From positions 62,001 to 126,000 of the forward strand of contig JNIN01000001.1 in the NCBI GenBank assembly GCA_000702525.1: 64,000 nucleotides of DNA, given 5' to 3'. Below are positions 18,050 through 27,401 of the stretch, in pieces. Below the pieces are notes generated by a model that worked only from the letters and a program-made list of their open reading frames with translations, had not been told where the DNA came from and made no database searches. This DNA comes from Lachnospiraceae bacterium AC2012 (lineage in GTDB: Bacteria > Bacillota > Clostridia > Lachnospirales > Lachnospiraceae). Position 1 is the first letter of the stretch. Every line of letters starts with the position of its first letter. The position numbers were made by a program, and so were the translations under genes.

Positions 18050-18811
18050 ATGACAAGAATTATTATGCATGGCTGCAATGGCCATATGGGACGTGTAATT
18101 ACAGATATCTGTGCACAGGATGCAGAGGCTGAAATCGTAGCAGGAATTGATCCTTATACAGATGTTCCAAATGAATATCCAGTATTTGAAAAAATCGAGG
18201 ATTGCGATGTAGAAGCAGATGTAATTATTGATTTTTCCAATGCAAAAGCAGTAGATGCTTTGATTGACTATAGTATCGAAAAGAAGGTGCCAGTGGTACT
18301 TTGCACAACAGGTCTTACAGAAGAGCAGATTAAGAAGGCAGAAGATGCTGCAGAATCCGTTGCGGTACTTCGCTCTGCAAATATGTCCTTAGGTGTGAAT
18401 ACACTGATGGAACTTCTGAAGAAGGCTGCTAAGGTATTCTCACCAGCTGGTTTCGATATTGAAATCATTGAGAAGCATCACAATCAGAAATTAGATGCTC
18501 CAAGTGGTACAGCGATTGCACTTGCAGATTCAATCAACGAAGAGATGGGTAACCAGTTCGAATATGTATATGACAGAAGCCAGGTTCGTAAGAAGAGAGA
18601 TAAGAAGGAACTTGGAATCTCTGCTGTTCGTGGTGGCAATATTGTTGGTGAGCATGATGTCATCTTCGCTGGCCAGGATGAAGTTATCACATTCCGTCAT
18701 ACGGCCTATTCCAAGGCTGTCTTTGCCAAGGGTGCTGTAGAAGCAGCGAAATTCCTCGGTACCAAGACCGTTGGATTTTATGACATGGCCGATGTTATTG
18801 CTGCGAAGTAA
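18050..18811 (+). CDS. dapB: 4-hydroxy-tetrahydrodipicolinate reductase
   Basis: The 253-aa reductase uses NAD(P)H on the DapA product. The N-terminal Rossmann motif is GCNGHMGRVI (residues 8-17), DFSNAKAV and TTGLTEEQ follow, and the signature HHNQKLDAPSGTA with the catalytic His-His-Lys is clear. RGGNIVGEHDV is a late conserved block. It lies directly behind dapA and ends in a terminator. The length is normal for the family. Confidence 0.98.
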   Translation: MTRIIMHGCNGHMGRVITDICAQDAEAEIVAGIDPYTDVPNEYPVFEKIEDCDVEADVIIDFSNAKAVDALIDYSIEKKVPVVLCTTGLTEEQIKKAEDAAESVAVLRSANMSLGVNTLMELLKKAAKVFSPAGFDIEIIEKHHNQKLDAPSGTAIALADSINEEMGNQFEYVYDRSQVRKKRDKKELGISAVRGGNIVGEHDVIFAGQDEVITFRHTAYSKAVFAKGAVEAAKFLGTKTVGFYDMADVIAAK

Positions 18812-18852
18812 GACGCGGTATAGAGCCGGATATCGAATCTATGTATAGACTA

Positions 18853-18886
18853 AGAGTTGCAGGTTTTCATCTGCAACTCTTTTTTT
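18853..18886 (+). terminator. Terminator after dapB
   Basis: 10-bp perfect stem AGAGTTGCAG / CTGCAACTCT with an 8-nt loop and a run of T. Confidence 0.92.
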
Positions 18887-18915
18887 CGCTTTCGCGCTTT
18901 CCTGATTTTAAGTAT

Positions 18916-18944
18916 TTGCGTGTAACTATACTCAATGATAAAAT
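18916..18944 (+). promoter_or_regulatory. Candidate promoter of the hydrolase/MFS operon
   Basis: TTGCGT (18916-18921), 17-bp spacer, TAAAAT (18939-18944), upstream of the hydrolase ribosome binding site. Confidence 0.45.
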
Positions 18945-18977
18945 TGTGGTAGATGATTTTTGAGTGGGAGAGAAACT

Positions 18978-19637
18978 ATGTATATTCAATTGGATAATCA
19001 GGTTTTATATTATGAAAAGACGGGAGAGACTGGTCCGGAAGTGGTATTACTTCATGGAAATGGTGAGTCCCATGAGATTTTCGATGAGCTCGTTTCAAAG
19101 CTTTGTGAAGATCATCAGGTGATTACGATGGATTCCCGTGGGCATGGGCTCAGTGCGACTCCAAGTGAACTTCATTATGCGGATATGGCAGGGGACGTGA
19201 TCAACCTGATTACAGAATTGGAATTATCAAAACCACTTCTCGTAGGATTTTCTGATGGTGCGATTACGGCAATGCTGGTTGCAATACAGAAGTCGGATCT
19301 TATTTCCGGCCTGATTCTCTGCGGAGGCAATCGGACACCAAAGGGACTGACAAGAAAGGCACTGCATGCGATTAAGAAGGAGCATAAGAAGAATCCAAGT
19401 GCGCTGACAGAATTGATGCTGACAGAGCCGGATATTTCCGAGGAATCCCTTGCCAATATTCAGGTGAATACGCTGGTACTTGCAGGACAGCATGATATGA
19501 TTCGCGAGAAGGAGACGAAATTGATTGCCGCCTGTATTCCAAGAGGAAGATATGAGATTCTTCCGGGTGAGGACCATGGAAGTTACGTAGAACATAGTAC
19601 GAAATTACTCCCATATATCTACAGATTTACAAAGTAA
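18978..19637 (+). CDS. Alpha/beta-fold hydrolase
   Basis: Start at ATG 18978 is preceded by GTGGGAGAG; an upstream TTG in frame is less likely. The 219-aa product has the oxyanion-hole motif LLHGNGES, SRGHGLSA, nucleophile elbow VGFSDGAIT (Ser), acid in LAGQHDMIR and catalytic His in GEDHGSYVEHS. All triad residues are in place, so it should be active on an ester, lactone or similar substrate that cannot be named. It is followed closely by an MFS transporter, suggesting uptake and hydrolysis of one compound. Confidence 0.88.
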   Translation: MYIQLDNQVLYYEKTGETGPEVVLLHGNGESHEIFDELVSKLCEDHQVITMDSRGHGLSATPSELHYADMAGDVINLITELELSKPLLVGFSDGAITAMLVAIQKSDLISGLILCGGNRTPKGLTRKALHAIKKEHKKNPSALTELMLTEPDISEESLANIQVNTLVLAGQHDMIREKETKLIAACIPRGRYEILPGEDHGSYVEHSTKLLPYIYRFTK

Positions 19638-19685
19638 AGAGGGGTTTTACAAAATTTAAGAAAGACGTGAAATAAGGGGGATATT

Positions 19686-21020
19686 ATGAAATTAAAAACT
19701 GGTCAGACAATCCGTATAGGATTTGCATTTTTATCTATTTGCGCTTTTTGGCAGATGTATAATACCGTGATTCCGCTGGTGCTTACGAACACCTTCCATA
19801 TGAATGAGACATTTTCAGGAATGATTATGGCAGCGGACAATGTATTAGCGCTATTTTTATTGCCGCTGTTCGGTGGCATTTCCGATCGATGCGAGAGCAA
19901 GATGGGAAAGAGAAAACCTTTTCTTTTATTTGGAACAATCTGTGCAGTCATTCTGATGATGGTTCTACCTTTTGTGGATAACAGCTATTTTGCTCATCCG
20001 GTTTTTTATAAGGAGATTTTATTTGTTGTTATATTAGGACTTCTCTTAATTGCGATGGGTACCTATCGAAGTCCTGCAGTGGCTTTGATGCCGGATGTCA
20101 CACCGAAACCATTTCGTTCCAGAGCGAATGCGATTATCAATCTGATGGGAGCGATTGGTGGAATTTTGTATTTGATTATTTCCGCCGTTTTGTATTCAGA
20201 ATCTAGAACCAAGGGGCTTTTGCATGTGGACTATATGCCACTGTTTATTATTGTCGCAGTTATCATGTTAGCAGCACTTGCGATTGTTATGGTTTCCGTA
20301 GATGAGATTACGTTGAATAGAGAGATGGAGGCGTATGAAGCGGAGCATCCGGAGCAGGATTTAACGGTAGAGGATGCATCGGGCGATGCGGTTCTTCCAA
20401 CGGATGTGAAGAGAAGTCTGGTGTTTTTATTGGTGTCGATCGCGCTGTGGTTCATTTCCTACAATGCGATTGAAACCTGGTTTACGACGTATGCGAATAA
20501 GATGTGGTCGATGTCACTTGGTTCTGCGAATTTATGCCTGACCATTGCGACGGGAGGAGCGATTATCTCCTATGTACCGGTCGGTGCACTCGCTGCGAAA
20601 ATTGGACGTAAGAAGACGATTCTCATCGGCGTATGTACGATGACGATAGGATTCTTACTGGCATTCTTATATACCATGGTATTTGATTATTTCCAGGCGT
20701 ATCTCTATGTATTGTTCTTTATTATTGGTATGTCATGGGCTGGGATTAATGTAAACAGTCTTCCGATGGTGCTGGAAATGTGTAAGGGCTCCGATATCGG
20801 TAGATTTACCGGCTTCTATTATACTTTCAGTATGGCAGCACAGATTGTAACACCGGTATTGGCCGGATTTTTGATGAAACATGTGGGTTATACAGTTCTC
20901 TTTATCTATGCAGCGGTATTCATGGGATTGGCATTCCTTACGATGCAACTGGTTCGACATGGTGATTGTAAAGGCGTTGCGAAGCATGGATTAGACGCAT
21001 TTGAAGATATGGATGACTAG
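19686..21020 (+). CDS. MFS transporter, SLC45/GPH-like
   Basis: The 444-aa protein has 12 predicted helices. The loop 2-3 motif GGISDRCESKMGKRKPFLLFG is the long variant seen in sugar (SLC45/GPH-type) carriers, and AAKIGRKKTILIG repeats it in the second half. The central loop is acidic (EAEHPEQDLTVEDASGD). A sugar or glycoside substrate is plausible but not proven. The gene follows a hydrolase with a 48-base gap and its end nearly touches a second hydrolase. Confidence 0.88.
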   Translation: MKLKTGQTIRIGFAFLSICAFWQMYNTVIPLVLTNTFHMNETFSGMIMAADNVLALFLLPLFGGISDRCESKMGKRKPFLLFGTICAVILMMVLPFVDNSYFAHPVFYKEILFVVILGLLLIAMGTYRSPAVALMPDVTPKPFRSRANAIINLMGAIGGILYLIISAVLYSESRTKGLLHVDYMPLFIIVAVIMLAALAIVMVSVDEITLNREMEAYEAEHPEQDLTVEDASGDAVLPTDVKRSLVFLLVSIALWFISYNAIETWFTTYANKMWSMSLGSANLCLTIATGGAIISYVPVGALAAKIGRKKTILIGVCTMTIGFLLAFLYTMVFDYFQAYLYVLFFIIGMSWAGINVNSLPMVLEMCKGSDIGRFTGFYYTFSMAAQIVTPVLAGFLMKHVGYTVLFIYAAVFMGLAFLTMQLVRHGDCKGVAKHGLDAFEDMDD

Positions 21021-21042
21021 CGTTTATTTGTTGGGGAAGCTT

Positions 21043-22035
21043 ATGGACTGGAGAGATATTGAATTTTTTGGAGAAGATAATTTCATAGAGAAGATGGCCG
21101 AGTTAAAACCATGGCTTGAAAATGTTGTGCAGGATGGATATTTTCATACGACGGATGGTGTGAAATTGCATTATTGTTATGCGATTCCGAAGGATGTCAC
21201 GCCGAATGGAACCATCGTTATGGTTCACGGATTTTGCGAATTTTTCGGGAAATATCACGAGGTGGCGCATTACTTTTATGAAGCTGGTTACGCGTTTTTC
21301 TTTTTAGAACAGCGTGGTCATGGCCTGTCCGATCGAATGACGGATAATCCTTGTAAAGTTTTTGTGAATTCTTATGAAGAATATGTGCAGGACTTGAGAG
21401 AATTTTTAAAGGTTGTGGTAAAGGTTAAGAAACCGAAGGGACCACAGTTTTTATTTTCCCATTCTATGGGTGGGATGGTTTCGATGCTTTTCTTGGAGAA
21501 ATATCCAAATGCATTTGCAGGGGCTGTTTTGAGTTCCCCGATGCTCGCCGTAAAGACGGGAAAGCTACCAGATATTCTGGTTCCGGTTTTAAAGGCCATT
21601 GCGCTTTTACTAAACTGGAGAGAGAAATATTGCATCGGTCAGCATGATTTTGATCCAACGCCGCATCCAGAGCAGAGTAGTGCCAGTTCTATTCCAAGAT
21701 ATCAGTATCAATTTGCAATGCGACAGGAACATCCGGAATATCAGACAAGTGGTGCGACGTATAGTTGGATTATCGCCGGGCTACACGCTGGCAAGGTTGT
21801 GTTAAGGCATGCAGGACTTTTGCAGACGCCGGTGTTGATGCTTAGAGCGGGATGCGATACTATGGTGGATATGCGCGGGCAGGAACATTTCCTGCAGAGA
21901 AGACCGGATGTCAGAGTGTCCGAGTTTCCCGATGCAAAGCATGAGATTTTTAATTCAAACGAACAAAACCGAAGAAGATTTTATAAAGAAGTGTTTACTT
22001 TTTATGAAGAAATTCTGGTGAAATCCCGTGCGTAG
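21043..22035 (+). CDS. Alpha/beta hydrolase of the S33 aminopeptidase / monoglyceride lipase type
   Basis: Several starts are in frame; ATG 21043 (MDWRDIEFFGEDN) is favoured by TGGGGAAG just upstream, giving 330 aa. The fold is evident from VMVHGFCEFFGKY, EQRGHGLSDR, the nucleophile elbow FSHSMGGMV (Ser), acid in RAGCDTMVD and His in DAKHEIFNS. This pattern matches the lysophospholipase/monoglyceride-lipase group (PldB-like). A lid-like segment lies at about residues 165-250. It ends in a terminator before clpX. The substrate is probably a lipid ester; this is inference. Confidence 0.88.
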   Translation: MDWRDIEFFGEDNFIEKMAELKPWLENVVQDGYFHTTDGVKLHYCYAIPKDVTPNGTIVMVHGFCEFFGKYHEVAHYFYEAGYAFFFLEQRGHGLSDRMTDNPCKVFVNSYEEYVQDLREFLKVVVKVKKPKGPQFLFSHSMGGMVSMLFLEKYPNAFAGAVLSSPMLAVKTGKLPDILVPVLKAIALLLNWREKYCIGQHDFDPTPHPEQSSASSIPRYQYQFAMRQEHPEYQTSGATYSWIIAGLHAGKVVLRHAGLLQTPVLMLRAGCDTMVDMRGQEHFLQRRPDVRVSEFPDAKHEIFNSNEQNRRRFYKEVFTFYEEILVKSRA

Positions 22036-22084
22036 TGATGTTGTAACGCTTTAATTAATTAAAATTCCATGAAGTGGTTGGTTT

Positions 22085-22133
22085 AGGTTGAGATTATGAG
22101 GGATTTTCCCTATAATAATCTCAGCCTTATTTA
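22085..22133 (+). terminator. Terminator-like hairpin after the hydrolase operon
   Basis: 13-bp stem AGGTTGAGATTAT / ATAATCTCAGCCT, one G-U pair, followed by a T-rich tail. It sits 20 bases before the clpX start, so it may also attenuate clpX. Confidence 0.75.
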
Positions 22134-22152
22134 TAGAAAGAGAGACAAATTT

Positions 22153-23706
22153 ATGTCAGAATTTGATGAGAAGGACAAGAATAATAACGAGAGCGAATAT
22201 GACGAGGTTTGTTATATTTGTCATAGACCGGAGTCTGTTGCAGGGAAACTGATTAAGATTCCGAATAATATTTATATCTGCAGTGATTGTATGCAGAAGA
22301 CATTTGATTCCATGGGTGGATTTGGACTTGGTGGATTGGACATGAGTTTTATGAATCCAAATGGAACGGATAGTAAGAAGAAACTGGATGATATTGTAAA
22401 TCCCGATGGACAGGAACATTCTTCAGATCAGGAAGATGCATCTGAGGATGAGATGAGTCATGACGACATGCATAATCTGAACAATGTTGATTTTGGCCGT
22501 ATGCCAAATATCAGTATGATTAATCTGAGTGACCTGATGGGATTTGGACAGGGAACACGTAGAGTCAAAAAGAAGGCTAAGAATCAGCCAATCAAGCCAA
22601 TCTTTGATGTGAATAACATTCCACATCCGCATGAGATTAAAGCAAAGCTGGATGATTATGTAGTGGGCCAGGACTATGCGAAGAAAGTGATGTCCGTTGC
22701 CGTTTATAATCATTATAAGCGAGTTGCAACAAATACCATGGATGAGATTGAAATTGAGAAATCCAACATGCTGATGATTGGACCAACGGGTTCTGGTAAG
22801 ACCTATCTCGTTCGTACGTTGGCAAAACTTCTGGATGTGCCACTTGCGATTACCGATGCAACAAGCTTGACAGAAGCTGGTTATATCGGCGATGATATTG
22901 AATCGGTTGTATCGAAGTTGCTTGCTGCAGCAGACAATGATGTCGATCGAGCAGAACAGGGTATTATCTTCATCGATGAAATTGATAAGATTGCAAAGAA
23001 GAAGAACACCAATCAGAGAGACGTAAGTGGTGAGTCTGTGCAGCAGGGTATGCTGAAACTTTTAGAAGGTTCAGAAATCGAAGTACCTGTTGGCGCGAGC
23101 AGTAAGAATGCCATGGTACCAATGGCAACCATTAATACAAAGAATATTTTGTTTATCTGTGGCGGCGCATTCCCAGACCTTGAGAATATTATCAAGGAGC
23201 GTTTGAATAAAGAGAGCTCTATGGGATTTGTAGCCACTTTAAAAGATAAGTATGACAACGACGAGGATATTCTCGCCAATGTAACAGCAGAAGATATCAA
23301 GAACTTTGGCATGATTCCAGAGTTTATTGGTAGATTACCAATCGTATTTACTTTAAAGGCTCTGGATGAGGATATGCTGGTGCGTATTCTGAAGGAACCA
23401 AAGAATGCGATTTTGAAGCAGTATCAGAAACTGCTTGCGCTCGATGAGGTAGATCTTGAATTTACCGATGGGGCATTGCATGAGATTGCAAAGGAAGCAA
23501 AGGAAAAGGAACTCGGCGCACGAGCACTTCGTGCCATCATTGAGAAATTCATGCTGGATATTATGTATGAGATTCCTAAGGATGATGAAATTGGCAAAGT
23601 TATCATTACAGAGGATTACCTGACGAAGAAGGGTGGCCCTGTGATTGAGATGCGTACTGACAGTCGACCATTAATCGCTGAAAAACGTCAGGCGACACAA
23701 AATTAG
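22153..23706 (+). CDS. clpX: ClpX-family unfoldase, elongated and divergent
   Basis: Start at ATG 22153 (MSEFDEKDKN); 517 aa, about 90 longer than usual. The zinc finger has C20, C23, C43, C46. An acidic, Met/Gly-rich linker (about residues 50-150) follows where most ClpX have a short one. The AAA+ module has Walker A GPTGSGKTYLV at about 210 (family usually TLLA), TEAGYIGDDIESVVSKLL, Walker B GIIFIDEIDKIA, and IPEFIGRLPIVFTL sensor region. The ClpP-docking loop reads MGF (residues 357-359) in place of IGF. No clpP is in the window. A dedicated or second ClpX is possible. Confidence 0.88.
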   Translation: MSEFDEKDKNNNESEYDEVCYICHRPESVAGKLIKIPNNIYICSDCMQKTFDSMGGFGLGGLDMSFMNPNGTDSKKKLDDIVNPDGQEHSSDQEDASEDEMSHDDMHNLNNVDFGRMPNISMINLSDLMGFGQGTRRVKKKAKNQPIKPIFDVNNIPHPHEIKAKLDDYVVGQDYAKKVMSVAVYNHYKRVATNTMDEIEIEKSNMLMIGPTGSGKTYLVRTLAKLLDVPLAITDATSLTEAGYIGDDIESVVSKLLAAADNDVDRAEQGIIFIDEIDKIAKKKNTNQRDVSGESVQQGMLKLLEGSEIEVPVGASSKNAMVPMATINTKNILFICGGAFPDLENIIKERLNKESSMGFVATLKDKYDNDEDILANVTAEDIKNFGMIPEFIGRLPIVFTLKALDEDMLVRILKEPKNAILKQYQKLLALDEVDLEFTDGALHEIAKEAKEKELGARALRAIIEKFMLDIMYEIPKDDEIGKVIITEDYLTKKGGPVIEMRTDSRPLIAEKRQATQN

Positions 23707-23722
23707 AGAGGTGGAGTAGTTC

Positions 23723-24016
23723 ATGGCAAGACGCGAGAAGAAGCCGCATTCAAACGAGTTATATCAGGCAATTTTATCTTTACAGAACGAGAAGGAGTGT
23801 TTTGAATTCTTCAAGGATATTTGTTCTGACACAGAGATGTTAACCATGGAGCAGCGTTATCATGTTGCAAAATTATTAGAAGAAGGAGAGACCTATCTGA
23901 CGATTCAGAATACGACAAATGCAAGTACTGCTACAATCAGTCGTGTTGGACGTACACTTTCTGATGGTACAGGAGTGATTTCAGAAGTCCTTCATAGAAT
24001 GAAAGGAAATGATTAA
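23723..24016 (+). CDS. TrpR-family YerC/YecD-like DNA-binding protein
   Basis: The 97-aa protein is of the TrpR/YerC-YecD type: helical N-terminus, then MLTMEQRYHVAKLLEEGETYLTIQNTTNASTATISRVGRTL, where a helix-turn-helix spans about residues 50-80. The ligand is not known for this group and it should not be called a Trp repressor. GAGAGGTGGAG precedes the ATG. It follows clpX by 16 bases and overlaps the next gene by 8. Confidence 0.9.
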   Translation: MARREKKPHSNELYQAILSLQNEKECFEFFKDICSDTEMLTMEQRYHVAKLLEEGETYLTIQNTTNASTATISRVGRTLSDGTGVISEVLHRMKGND

Positions 24017-24521
24017 TTTGCAGGCTTATAGAATTAAGGATGTGAAGAATTTTATGAATCAAATGCTTCGAACAGAAGCATTTGATTTTTTCCTATTATC
24101 AGAAATTACGATTCAATCGAAGGGCAGTTATGTCATTGATGGTCATATAGAGGAGGGGTATTATTCTCAGGAAGAATTAGATGCCAGAGGACTTCGCGTA
24201 GGCGGACTTCTGCCATATGCAGAGTATCGAACACTGGCATTTGATATGATCAAGGGACAGAGAACACCAAATTATTTTAAGTTCATATTTATGGCTCCCG
24301 AAGCACTGATATCGAAATTGTTGGAAAAGACAGAAAATACAATACAACAGCAGGATGTTTTAGGTTTGGTTTGTAATGTTCGCTTTCAAAATGGCGAATT
24401 ACAGCTGATTACGGGCTCTTCTTATCGTATCTTCACGACAGACAAAAGCTTAGATGAAGCCTGGGATTCCTACATTCGTTCACTTTTAACAAAATTAGAT
24501 ATACAATGGGATAATATTTAG
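24009..24521 (+). CDS. Conserved hypothetical protein (possibly DUF5721)
   Basis: The 170-aa soluble protein begins inside the end of the TrpR-like gene (MINLQAYRIKDVKNFMNQML). It has alternating beta segments (FFLLSEITIQSKGSYVIDG, GLVCNVRFQNGELQLITGSS) and aromatic-rich stretches but no catalytic motif I can identify. From memory it resembles a Lachnospiraceae family of unknown function (DUF5721); a profile search would settle this. Its conserved coupling to a YerC-like regulator may be meaningful. Confidence 0.7.
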   Translation: MINLQAYRIKDVKNFMNQMLRTEAFDFFLLSEITIQSKGSYVIDGHIEEGYYSQEELDARGLRVGGLLPYAEYRTLAFDMIKGQRTPNYFKFIFMAPEALISKLLEKTENTIQQQDVLGLVCNVRFQNGELQLITGSSYRIFTTDKSLDEAWDSYIRSLLTKLDIQWDNI

Positions 24522-24530
24522 TAAATTTGC

Positions 24531-24559
24531 TTTACAATTCAAAACCACTGTGGTAAATT
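24531..24559 (+). promoter_or_regulatory. Predicted promoter of the cold-shock gene
   Basis: TTTACA (24531-24536), 17-bp spacer, TAAATT (24554-24559), followed by a short leader with a TGTTAG / CTAACA hairpin and GGAGG. Confidence 0.6.
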
Positions 24560-24615
24560 TAAACATGTGTTAGTTTTCTAACATAAGATATATTTTTATT
24601 GGAGGTACTTTTACA

Positions 24616-24816
24616 ATGAGAGGTACAGTTAAGTGGTTTAATGGTGGTAAAGGTTACGGATTCATTTCCGACATGGAAGGTAAGGACGTATTTTTCCATT
24701 ACAGTGCAATCGAGATGGATGGTTATAAGACAATCGATAATGGCGCTGAGGTTGAGTATGAAGTTACAGAAGGTAAGAACGGACCTCAGGCTGTTAACGT
24801 TAAAGCAGTTTCATAG
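24616..24816 (+). CDS. Cold-shock domain protein
   Basis: The 66-aa single-domain RNA chaperone has RNP1 (KGYGFIS, residues 13-19) and RNP2 (VFFHYSAI). It starts MRGTVKWFN as usual and is full length. It has its own promoter, a strong GGAGG and a terminator, so it is an independent unit. Small CspA-like proteins melt mRNA secondary structure; several paralogues per genome are usual, so induction by cold cannot be assumed. Confidence 0.97.
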   Translation: MRGTVKWFNGGKGYGFISDMEGKDVFFHYSAIEMDGYKTIDNGAEVEYEVTEGKNGPQAVNVKAVS

Positions 24817-24838
24817 TTATATGTAAGTTGTTTTAGAA

Positions 24839-24873
24839 GGGGGCGATGTGCAATGCATATCGCCTCTTTTTCT
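24839..24873 (+). terminator. Terminator after the cold-shock gene
   Basis: Stem GGCGAT-GTGC / GCAT-ATCGCC with a 3-nt loop and extra outer pairs, then a run of T. Confidence 0.85.
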
Positions 24874-24904
24874 GTATAGAAGAAAAATAAGAAAGAGGAA
24901 GATT

Positions 24905-26215
24905 ATGAAGGAAGCAGAACAGTTAATAGAGAGATTAAATAATGGAGTAGCACCACAATTTGTTGTATTAGATGCGATTGACCAGCTTGCGGAAGAAGGA
25001 TTTGAACTTCTTTCGATGGAGAAACCATGGGATTTAAAAGCCGGTGGAAAATATATGGTAAATCAGCATGAGTCCAGCCTCGTTGCATTTACAATGCCAA
25101 GTAAGATTTTGCAGCAGGAGGAGCTGGCAAATCGATTGGAGAATGCAAGTCCCTATCTTAGAATCGCAGCTGCACATACGGATTATCCAGCACTTAGAAT
25201 CAAGGCAACGCCGGATATGAAGACGGGTGTATATGGCAAAATCAATACAGAAGTTTATGGTGGAGCCATCAATCCTACCTGGATGGATCGCCCACTTGGG
25301 GTGGCCGGACGCGTTTCGTTGAAGTCAGACGATGTATTTGCACCGAGAACGGTACTGTATCAGAGTGATCGACCGGTATTGATTATTCCAAATCTTGCCA
25401 TTCATATGAATCGGGATGTAAATAAAGGGGTGGAATTGAATCCACAGAAGGATATGCTCCCATTGTTTACAACTGATGTTGAACATCATACGTTTGTGGA
25501 TTTCCTCGCAGAGGAATTGGAAGTTTCCAAGGAGGAGATTCTGGATTTTGAACTTACCTGTTTTGCGACAGAGCAGGCAGAATATGTCGGCGTGACCGAG
25601 GATATGATTTCGGCTCCTCGTATTGATAATATCAGTTCTGTCGAATCCTGTATCTATGGTCTTTTAGATGCTGGTGTTACAGAACATATGAATATGGCGG
25701 TGCTTTTCGATCATGAAGAGATTGGCTCCCGAAGCAACAAGGGTGCAGCGTCTGCATTCTTAAGAGATTTGGTGGAGAAGATTTTTGTATCGACTGGAGT
25801 TGGCGCAGAGATGGTAATCGCAGCCATCTATCAGGGCATGACGATTTCTGCAGATGTGGCACATGCTTATCATCCAAATTATCCGGATAAGGAAGATGTG
25901 ACAAATCAGCCGGTATTGAATGGGGGATTCTGTATCAAAGAAGCCTCCTCGCAGTCCTATGCGACAGATGCGGAAGCCATCAGTATTGTGGAGCAGATTT
26001 GTAAGAAACATGAGATTTCCTATCAGAAGTTTGTCAATCGTTCGGATCTACGTGGCGGAAGCACGCTCGGTGCCATTTCCTCTGCGCTTCTTCCGATGAA
26101 GACAGTGGATATCGGTATTCCAATTCTTGCGATGCATTCGGCAAGAGAATTGATGGGTACACAGGATATTCATTCATTGAATCAGTTAATCGGAGCATTT
26201 TTTAAGGAAGTATAA
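24905..26215 (+). CDS. M18-family aminopeptidase
   Basis: Start at ATG 24905 follows AGAAAGAGGAAG; the longer frame begins inside the preceding terminator. The 436-aa product has the M18 metal and catalytic motifs: AAHTDYPALRIK (zinc His), NPTWMDRPLGVAG (bridging Asp), FDHEEIGSRS (catalytic and zinc Glu), ADVAHAYHPNY, and the final HSARELMGTQDIHSL with a zinc His. This family removes N-terminal acidic or neutral residues and forms cytosolic dodecamers. The lipoprotein gene follows after 3 bases. Confidence 0.95.
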   Translation: MKEAEQLIERLNNGVAPQFVVLDAIDQLAEEGFELLSMEKPWDLKAGGKYMVNQHESSLVAFTMPSKILQQEELANRLENASPYLRIAAAHTDYPALRIKATPDMKTGVYGKINTEVYGGAINPTWMDRPLGVAGRVSLKSDDVFAPRTVLYQSDRPVLIIPNLAIHMNRDVNKGVELNPQKDMLPLFTTDVEHHTFVDFLAEELEVSKEEILDFELTCFATEQAEYVGVTEDMISAPRIDNISSVESCIYGLLDAGVTEHMNMAVLFDHEEIGSRSNKGAASAFLRDLVEKIFVSTGVGAEMVIAAIYQGMTISADVAHAYHPNYPDKEDVTNQPVLNGGFCIKEASSQSYATDAEAISIVEQICKKHEISYQKFVNRSDLRGGSTLGAISSALLPMKTVDIGIPILAMHSARELMGTQDIHSLNQLIGAFFKEV

Positions 26216-26218
26216 TTT

Positions 26219-27358
26219 ATGAAATATAAGAAAATGTTTACGGCGCTTATTTTGGCATTCTCAATGTTATTGTCAGGATGCTCTCTGTCTGAAGTGACAG
26301 ATTCCGCAAAAAGTTCCATAAAAGATACCGTATCATCTTTTGTTGTAGGTGATGCAGAAGACGTTCCTTCTATTTCAGAGGATAAATATGCGTATTCGGT
26401 GCTTGATGAGAATACGAAGAAAGTCTACAACCAGGTGCTGGATGCAATCCTAAATTACGAGACGGAAGTGACGGTTTCGACAGAAGATACCGAAGTGTTA
26501 CAGAATGCTTATGATGCCGTGATGGCAGATTATGGCGGATTGTTCTGGGTCTATGGATATCAGGCCAATACGTATCACACAGGAGATACGGTGCTGGGAT
26601 TAACATTTTCACCTACGTATACGATGACGCAATCGGAGCAGGAAGAGAAACAGGCTGAAATTGATGCGGTTGTAGAACAGTGGCTGTCGAATATTCCAGC
26701 CGATGCATCGGATTATGATAAGGCAAAATATGTCTATGAGACTTTGATTACGAATTGTGATTATGATGTCAATGCAACGGATAATCAGAATATTATCAGC
26801 GTTTTTTTGAATGGTTCGACGGTATGCCAGGGGTATGCGGATGCGACATCATATCTATTAAATCAGCTTGGAATACAATCCACGATTATCGTTGGTACAG
26901 CAAATAATGAGTCGCATGCATGGAATATGGTAAGACTGGATGATCAGTATTATTATATCGATACGACATGGGGAAATAGTACCTATTCGGATTCGGATGA
27001 TGCGAAATTTATTAATTATGCATATTTAAATGTTACATCAGAGGAGATTTCGCAAAATCATACCGTTGAGATGAATATCGAGCTTCCGGAGTGTACTGCA
27101 ACAGAGGATAATTATTATCACAAAGAGGGTTTATATTTTGAGTCAGGTCAATTGAGTGAGATTGGAACATTGATTCAGAATGCATACAATCGTGGGGACG
27201 AGACTGTTTCCATGAAGTTTAATAGCGCGGCTACCTATGATAGTGTTTATAACTATTTTATTGTCCAGTCCAATATCGCGAAATACTGTTACGGTATCCA
27301 GGATATTCGGTATATCGAGATACAAAGTGCCAATGTGCTGGTATTGGTGTTTGAGTAA
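26219..27358 (+). CDS. Lipoprotein with transglutaminase-like domain
   Basis: The 379-aa product has a lipoprotein signal with lipobox LLSGC (acylated Cys21). After a linker comes a helical region, then a transglutaminase-like domain with the full triad: Cys203 (STVCQGYADATSYLL), His233 (ESHAWNMV) and Asp248 (YYIDTTWGN). Bacterial members are mostly cysteine peptidases or amidases acting on the envelope, rather than true cross-linking enzymes. It follows the aminopeptidase by 3 bases. No typical terminator follows. Confidence 0.9.
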   Translation: MKYKKMFTALILAFSMLLSGCSLSEVTDSAKSSIKDTVSSFVVGDAEDVPSISEDKYAYSVLDENTKKVYNQVLDAILNYETEVTVSTEDTEVLQNAYDAVMADYGGLFWVYGYQANTYHTGDTVLGLTFSPTYTMTQSEQEEKQAEIDAVVEQWLSNIPADASDYDKAKYVYETLITNCDYDVNATDNQNIISVFLNGSTVCQGYADATSYLLNQLGIQSTIIVGTANNESHAWNMVRLDDQYYYIDTTWGNSTYSDSDDAKFINYAYLNVTSEEISQNHTVEMNIELPECTATEDNYYHKEGLYFESGQLSEIGTLIQNAYNRGDETVSMKFNSAATYDSVYNYFIVQSNIAKYCYGIQDIRYIEIQSANVLVLVFE

Positions 27359-27401
27359 AAACGTAGATTTTAAAGAAAAAAGTAAAAACTGTCTTGTCAC
27401 A

